This document shows positions 5,569-8,457 of a stretch of DNA of 8,457 nt, in pieces. Position numbers and translations under genes: made by a program. The DNA is from CAYLOC01 sp964385195 (GTDB lineage Bacteria > Actinomycetota > Actinomycetes > Propionibacteriales > Nocardioidaceae), in assembly GCA_964385195.1 (NCBI GenBank), contig CAYLOC010000149.1:1-8457 (forward strand), read 5' to 3'. The notes beneath the pieces were generated by a model that was not told the DNA's origin, did not search any database, and saw only the letters and a program-made list of their open reading frames with translations. The first letter of the stretch is position 1; each line of letters starts with the position of its first letter.

Positions 5569-7050
5569 TCACATCGTAATGCCGATGTACTTCGTCTCCA
5601 GGAACTCCTCGATGCCGGTCGGCCCGCCTTCGCGTCCGAGGCCGGACTCCTTCACCCCGCCGAACGGCGCAGCCGGGTTGGACACCACGCCCTGGTTGAG
5701 TCCCACCATGCCGGACTCGAGCGCCTCGGCGACCCGCAGCGAGCGCCGGAGGTCGTTGGTGTAGACGAACGACACCAGGCCGTACTCGGTGTCGTTGGCC
5801 ATGTTGATCACCTCGTCCTCGTCGCGGAACGGAGTCAGCGGCGCGACCGGGCCGAAGATCTCCTCTTCGGACATCCGCGCGTCGCGTGGTACGCCGGTCA
5901 GCACCGTGGGCCGGTAGAAGTAGCCGCCGCCGTCCATCGTCTCTCCGCCGACGAGCACCTTCGCGCCGCGCTGGACCGCGTCGCCCACCAGCGACGACAC
6001 CTTCTCCTGTGCGGCGTCATCGATCAGGGGTCCGACCGTGACGCCCTCCTCGACTCCGCGGCCGACCTTCATCGCACCCATCCGCTCCGCGAGCCGACGG
6101 CCGAACTCCTCGATGATGTCGGCATGCACGTAGATGCGGTTGGCCGAGGTGCAGGCCTCCCCCATGTTGCGCATCTTGGCCTGCATCGCCCCGGCCACCG
6201 CCTCGTCGAGATCGGCATCGTCGAAGACGATGAACGGGGCGTTGCCGCCGAGTTCCATCGACGTACGCATCACCTTTCCGGCGCACTGCTCCAGCAGGAT
6301 CTTGCCGACCTTAGTCGACCCGGTGAACGACAGCTTGCGGGCCTTCCCCGAGCGGATCAGCGGCTCCATCACCCCACCGGCGTCGGAGGTGCTGATGATG
6401 TTGACCACGCCCTTGGGGACACCGGCCTCCTCCAGCACCGCCCCCAGCGCCAGCATCGACAGCGGCGTCTGCTGCGCGGGCTTGATCACCGACGTACAGC
6501 CCGCGGCGATGGCCGGCCCGATCTTGCGGGTCCCCATCGCCATCGGGAAGTTCCACGGCGTCACGAGCAGCGAGGGACCGACCGGCTGCCGGGCGACCAG
6601 GAACCTGGCACCGCCTCCGGGCGCCTCCTGGTAGTAGCCACGGACCCGCACCGCCTCCTCCGCGAAGTGCCGGAAGAACTCCGCGGCGTAGATGATCTCA
6701 CCCTTGGAGTCCGCGAACGGCTTGCCCATTTCCAGCGTCATCAACAAGGCCAGGTCGTCGATCCGCTCGTGCAGCAACTCATAGGCCCGGGTCAGCATCT
6801 CCCCGCGCTGCCGGGGAGGGACCGCGGCGAACTCCGCCTGCGCCGCCACCGCCGCGTCCAGGGCGGCCATCCCGTCCTCCGGACCGGCATCGGCGACCGT
6901 GCACAACACCGTGCCGGTCGAGGGGTCGACCACGTCGAACGTCGCGCCGTTCGCGGCGTCGCGCCACTCCCCGCCGATCGCGAGCCGCTTGGGCACCTCG
7001 GCGATGACGCGGGCCTCGGCATCGACGGTGGGTTGCGCGGTGTCAGTCAT
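5569..7050 (-). CDS. gabD: Succinate-semialdehyde dehydrogenase-type aldehyde dehydrogenase
   Basis: A 493-residue aldehyde dehydrogenase that would oxidise a semialdehyde to a carboxylate with NAD(P)+. Family motifs in order: TPWNFPM (164-170) with oxyanion-hole Asn167, Lys190 in VIKPAQQTP, the Rossmann loop FTGSTKVG (242-249), general base Glu266 in MELGGNAP, catalytic Cys300 in GEACTSANR, EEEIFGPV (395-402), and FGGVKESGLGREGG near the end. Overall it matches the GabD/YneI-type succinate-semialdehyde group common in actinobacteria, but glutarate or other semialdehydes are possible. The cofactor-binding position after KPA is Gln rather than the more frequent Glu, and there is no second Cys close to Cys300. 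The ATG at 7050 is chosen because GGAGG is five bases upstream; an in-frame GTG at 7080 lacks support. It is divergent from the aminotransferase, its likely partner, and 36 bases upstream of the GH15 gene. Confidence 0.9.
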   Translation of the reverse strand: MTDTAQPTVDAEARVIAEVPKRLAIGGEWRDAANGATFDVVDPSTGTVLCTVADAGPEDGMAALDAAVAAQAEFAAVPPRQRGEMLTRAYELLHERIDDLALLMTLEMGKPFADSKGEIIYAAEFFRHFAEEAVRVRGYYQEAPGGGARFLVARQPVGPSLLVTPWNFPMAMGTRKIGPAIAAGCTSVIKPAQQTPLSMLALGAVLEEAGVPKGVVNIISTSDAGGVMEPLIRSGKARKLSFTGSTKVGKILLEQCAGKVMRTSMELGGNAPFIVFDDADLDEAVAGAMQAKMRNMGEACTSANRIYVHADIIEEFGRRLAERMGAMKVGRGVEEGVTVGPLIDDAAQEKVSSLVGDAVQRGAKVLVGGETMDGGGYFYRPTVLTGVPRDARMSEEEIFGPVAPLTPFRDEDEVINMANDTEYGLVSFVYTNDLRRSLRVAEALESGMVGLNQGVVSNPAAPFGGVKESGLGREGGPTGIEEFLETKYIGITM

Positions 7051-7055
7051 CGATT

Positions 7056-7060
7056 CCTCC
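7056..7060 (-). promoter_or_regulatory. Ribosome binding site GGAGG deciding the dehydrogenase start
   Basis: On the minus strand GGAGGAATCG runs directly into the ATG at 7050, giving a five-base spacer. This excludes the upstream GTG at 7080, which would place the Shine-Dalgarno inside the coding region. Confidence 0.75.
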
Positions 7061-7084
7061 CAAACGAAACGTGTGCTCACCTTG

Positions 7085-7090
7085 AGCCTA
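7085..7090 (-). promoter_or_regulatory. Possible -10 box (TAGGCT) of the dehydrogenase-GH15 operon
   Basis: TAGGCT on the minus strand is the same hexamer used at the divergent aminotransferase promoter and lies 34 bases before the dehydrogenase ATG. The nearest -35-like hexamer, TTGACC at 7104-7109, is only 13 bases away, which is too close, so the pairing is uncertain. No ATTGTnnACAAT copy overlaps this box. Confidence 0.3.
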
Positions 7091-7128
7091 GACCGGACGA
7101 GAAGGTCAAAGATCTGCCCCGGACCGGT

Positions 7129-7157
7129 TTGGTACGTCGGTCGTCCTACGCTAGGCT
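7129..7157 (+). promoter_or_regulatory. Sigma-70-type promoter of the aminotransferase (TTGGTA-17-TAGGCT)
   Basis: TTGGTA at 7129-7134 and TAGGCT at 7152-7157 are separated by 17 bases, the optimal spacing. Transcription would start near 7164, inside the palindrome at 7159-7170, leaving a leader of about 34 bases that contains the AGGAGG ribosome binding site at 7186-7191. Confidence 0.55.
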
Positions 7158-7158
7158 G

Positions 7159-7170
7159 ATTGTCAACAAT
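7159..7170. promoter_or_regulatory. Putative GntR-family operator ATTGTCAACAAT (aminotransferase)
   Basis: The site has five-base arms ATTGT/ACAAT around CA; the flanking G and C extend the arms to six. It differs from the palindrome at 2155-2166 by one central base. It starts one base after the -10 box and covers the predicted transcription start, a repressor position equivalent to that at the racemase-gntR operon. It is 109 bases from the dehydrogenase start, so it could also influence that divergent gene. Confidence 0.6.
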
Positions 7171-7185
7171 CTACCACCTCGATGC

Positions 7186-7191
7186 AGGAGG
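7186..7191 (+). promoter_or_regulatory. Ribosome binding site AGGAGG deciding the aminotransferase start
   Basis: A consensus AGGAGG six bases before GTG at 7198 fixes the start. An ATG at 7182-7184 is out of frame. Confidence 0.85.
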
Positions 7192-7197
7192 TCCGCC

Positions 7198-8451
7198 GTG
7201 GCTTCACTCTCCTCCCTCCTCAAGCAGGCCACCCCGGTGACGGCCGCCCGCGGTGAAGGCGTCTACCTCTACGACGAGGACGACCGCCGCTACCTCGACT
7301 TCACCGCCGGTATCGGTGTCACCAGCACCGGCCACTGCCACCCCCGGGTCGTGGAGGCCGCACAGAAGCAGGTGGCCACGCTCATCCACGGGCAGTACAC
7401 CACGGTGATGCACCGGCCGCTGCTGACTCTCGTCGACCGGCTCGGTGAGGTGCTCCCGCCCGGGCTGGATCAGATGTTCTTCGCCAACTCCGGGTCCGAG
7501 TCGGTCGAGGCCGCTCTCCGGCTGGCCCGACAGGCGACCGGCCGGCCGAACGTGATCGTGTTCCATGGCGGGTTCCACGGTCGCACCGTCGGCGCCGCGT
7601 CGCTGACGACGTCGGGGACCAAGTTCCGGTCCGGCTTCGCGCCGATCATGTCCGGCGTCCACGTCTCCCCGTTCCCCGACCCGACATACTTCGGGTGGTC
7701 GGTGGAGGAGTGCACCGACTTCGCCCTGAAGCAGCTGGACTACGTGCTGCAGACGCTGACTCCGCCGGCTGACACCGCGGCGTTCTTCGTCGAGCCGGTG
7801 CTCGGCGAGGGAGGTTACGTCCCCGGTAACAAGCGGTTCTTCGACGGCCTGCGCGCACGAGCCGACAAGCATGGCATCGTCCTCGTCATCGACGAGGTAC
7901 AGACCGGCTGGGGACGCACCGGGAAGTTCTGGGCCGGCGAGCACTTCGACATCCGCCCCGACGTGCTGATCACCGCCAAGGGCCTGGCCTCCGGGTTCCC
8001 GCTCTCCGGTATCGCCGCCTCCGCGGAGCTGATGGCCAAGGCCTGGCCAGGGTCGCAGGGAGGCACCTACGGCGGGAACGCCGTCGCGTGCGCGGCCGCG
8101 ATCGCCACGCTCGACGTGATCAAGGACGAGGGGCTGGTGGCCAACGCCGCGGCACGTGGCGCGGAGTTGAAGGACGCGTTGGGGAAGGTGGCTGCTGACC
8201 ACCCGCGGATCACCGACGTACGCGGCCTCGGCCTGATGATCGGCAACGAGTTCCGCACGGCCGACGGCGAACCGGACGGGGCCACCGCGGCCGCTGTCCA
8301 GCAGGAGGCCGCCCGACGCGGGCTGCTGCTGCTCACCTGCGGTGCCTGGAGCCAGGTCGTGCGGTTCATCCCGGCGCTCGTCGTCAACAGCGAGCAGGTC
8401 GAGGAGGCGGCCTCGATCTGGGCGGACGCAGTCGCCGCTGCGACCTCCTGA
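7198..8451 (+). CDS. Class III PLP-dependent aminotransferase, GABA/omega-amino-acid type
   Basis: A 417-residue fold-type I aminotransferase of typical length. It would move the omega-amino group of a substrate such as GABA to 2-oxoglutarate or pyruvate, giving a semialdehyde. Visible motifs: GHCHPRVVEA (45-54), the PLP-phosphate loop NSGSESVEAALRLAR (97-111), FHGGFHGRT with stacking His126, VEPVLGEGGY with Glu199 and Glu204 as in GABA aminotransferase, VIDEVQTGWGRTG with Asp232, and the Schiff-base Lys261 in ITAKGLASGFPL. Arg389 (QVVRFIP) is in the usual carboxylate-binding position. Annotation pipelines often name such proteins aspartate aminotransferase family. The start is GTG at 7198, six bases after a perfect AGGAGG (7186-7191); the same frame stays open far upstream but only as antisense of the dehydrogenase and GH15 genes. 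It is divergent from the dehydrogenase, its probable next enzyme, across 147 bases. GabT is possible, as are diaminobutyrate or other omega-amino acids. Confidence 0.9.
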   Translation: MASLSSLLKQATPVTAARGEGVYLYDEDDRRYLDFTAGIGVTSTGHCHPRVVEAAQKQVATLIHGQYTTVMHRPLLTLVDRLGEVLPPGLDQMFFANSGSESVEAALRLARQATGRPNVIVFHGGFHGRTVGAASLTTSGTKFRSGFAPIMSGVHVSPFPDPTYFGWSVEECTDFALKQLDYVLQTLTPPADTAAFFVEPVLGEGGYVPGNKRFFDGLRARADKHGIVLVIDEVQTGWGRTGKFWAGEHFDIRPDVLITAKGLASGFPLSGIAASAELMAKAWPGSQGGTYGGNAVACAAAIATLDVIKDEGLVANAAARGAELKDALGKVAADHPRITDVRGLGLMIGNEFRTADGEPDGATAAAVQQEAARRGLLLLTCGAWSQVVRFIPALVVNSEQVEEAASIWADAVAAATS

Positions 8452-8457
8452 CGCAGT

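Noticed and set aside
7051..7080. Upstream GTG start at 7080 for the dehydrogenase
   Set aside because: The GGAGG ribosome binding site at 7056-7060 lies between it and the ATG at 7050, so the ATG is the better start.
5356..7197. A plus-strand frame open for over 600 codons upstream of the aminotransferase, in the same frame
   Set aside because: It is antisense to the GH15 and dehydrogenase genes, which carry clear family motifs. Its translation is Arg/His-rich without domains, and AGGAGG plus GTG at 7198 marks the true start. Such frames are common opposite high-GC genes.
1..8457. tRNA, rRNA, CRISPR array or insertion sequence
   Set aside because: No regularly spaced direct repeats, no transposase or integrase motifs and no tRNA-like cloverleaf were recognised in the intergenic spaces, the longest of which (apart from the gap) is about 150 bases.

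Overview
The window is high-GC DNA with the coding style of an actinobacterium: GTG starts, a strong G/C preference at third codon positions, TAnnnT -10 boxes and probable leaderless starts. The genus cannot be fixed from the sequence. It is a scaffold, because a run of exactly 100 N at 1334-1433 joins two contigs.

Layout. (1) 1-1274, minus strand: an FMN-dependent 2-hydroxy-acid oxidase/monooxygenase of the lactate 2-monooxygenase type, cut by the left edge a few residues before its expected end. (2) 1434-2030, plus: a small class I SAM methyltransferase starting exactly at the gap edge. (3) 2031-2164: an intergenic region rich in palindromes. (4) 2165-2929 and 2926-3597, plus: a two-gene operon with a 4-base overlap, encoding an Asp/Glu-racemase superfamily protein (maleate isomerase/arylmalonate decarboxylase type) and a GntR/FCD repressor. 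(5) 3598-3669: a large hairpin between convergent genes. (6) 3670-5532 and 5569-7050, minus: a GH15 glycosidase, probably a trehalase, downstream of a succinate-semialdehyde-dehydrogenase-type aldehyde dehydrogenase. (7) 7198-8451, plus: a class III PLP aminotransferase of the GABA-aminotransferase type, divergent from the dehydrogenase.

How the genes may work together. The aminotransferase and dehydrogenase are the usual pair that turns an omega-amino acid such as GABA into a semialdehyde and then a carboxylic acid. The palindrome ATTGTnnACAAT sits on the predicted transcription start of both the racemase-gntR operon and the aminotransferase. It has the TTGTnnACAA core known for FadR-type GntR proteins. 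The simplest reading is a local regulon in which the GntR protein controls its own operon and the aminotransferase, possibly also the dehydrogenase. The racemase-like enzyme would then act in the same amino- or dicarboxylic-acid pathway, whose substrate is unknown. That enzyme is the most unusual protein here: by eye it keeps the first active-site cysteine of its superfamily and has Asp in place of the second. The GH15 enzyme appears to be a co-transcribed passenger, and the oxidase and methyltransferase show no clear link to the rest.
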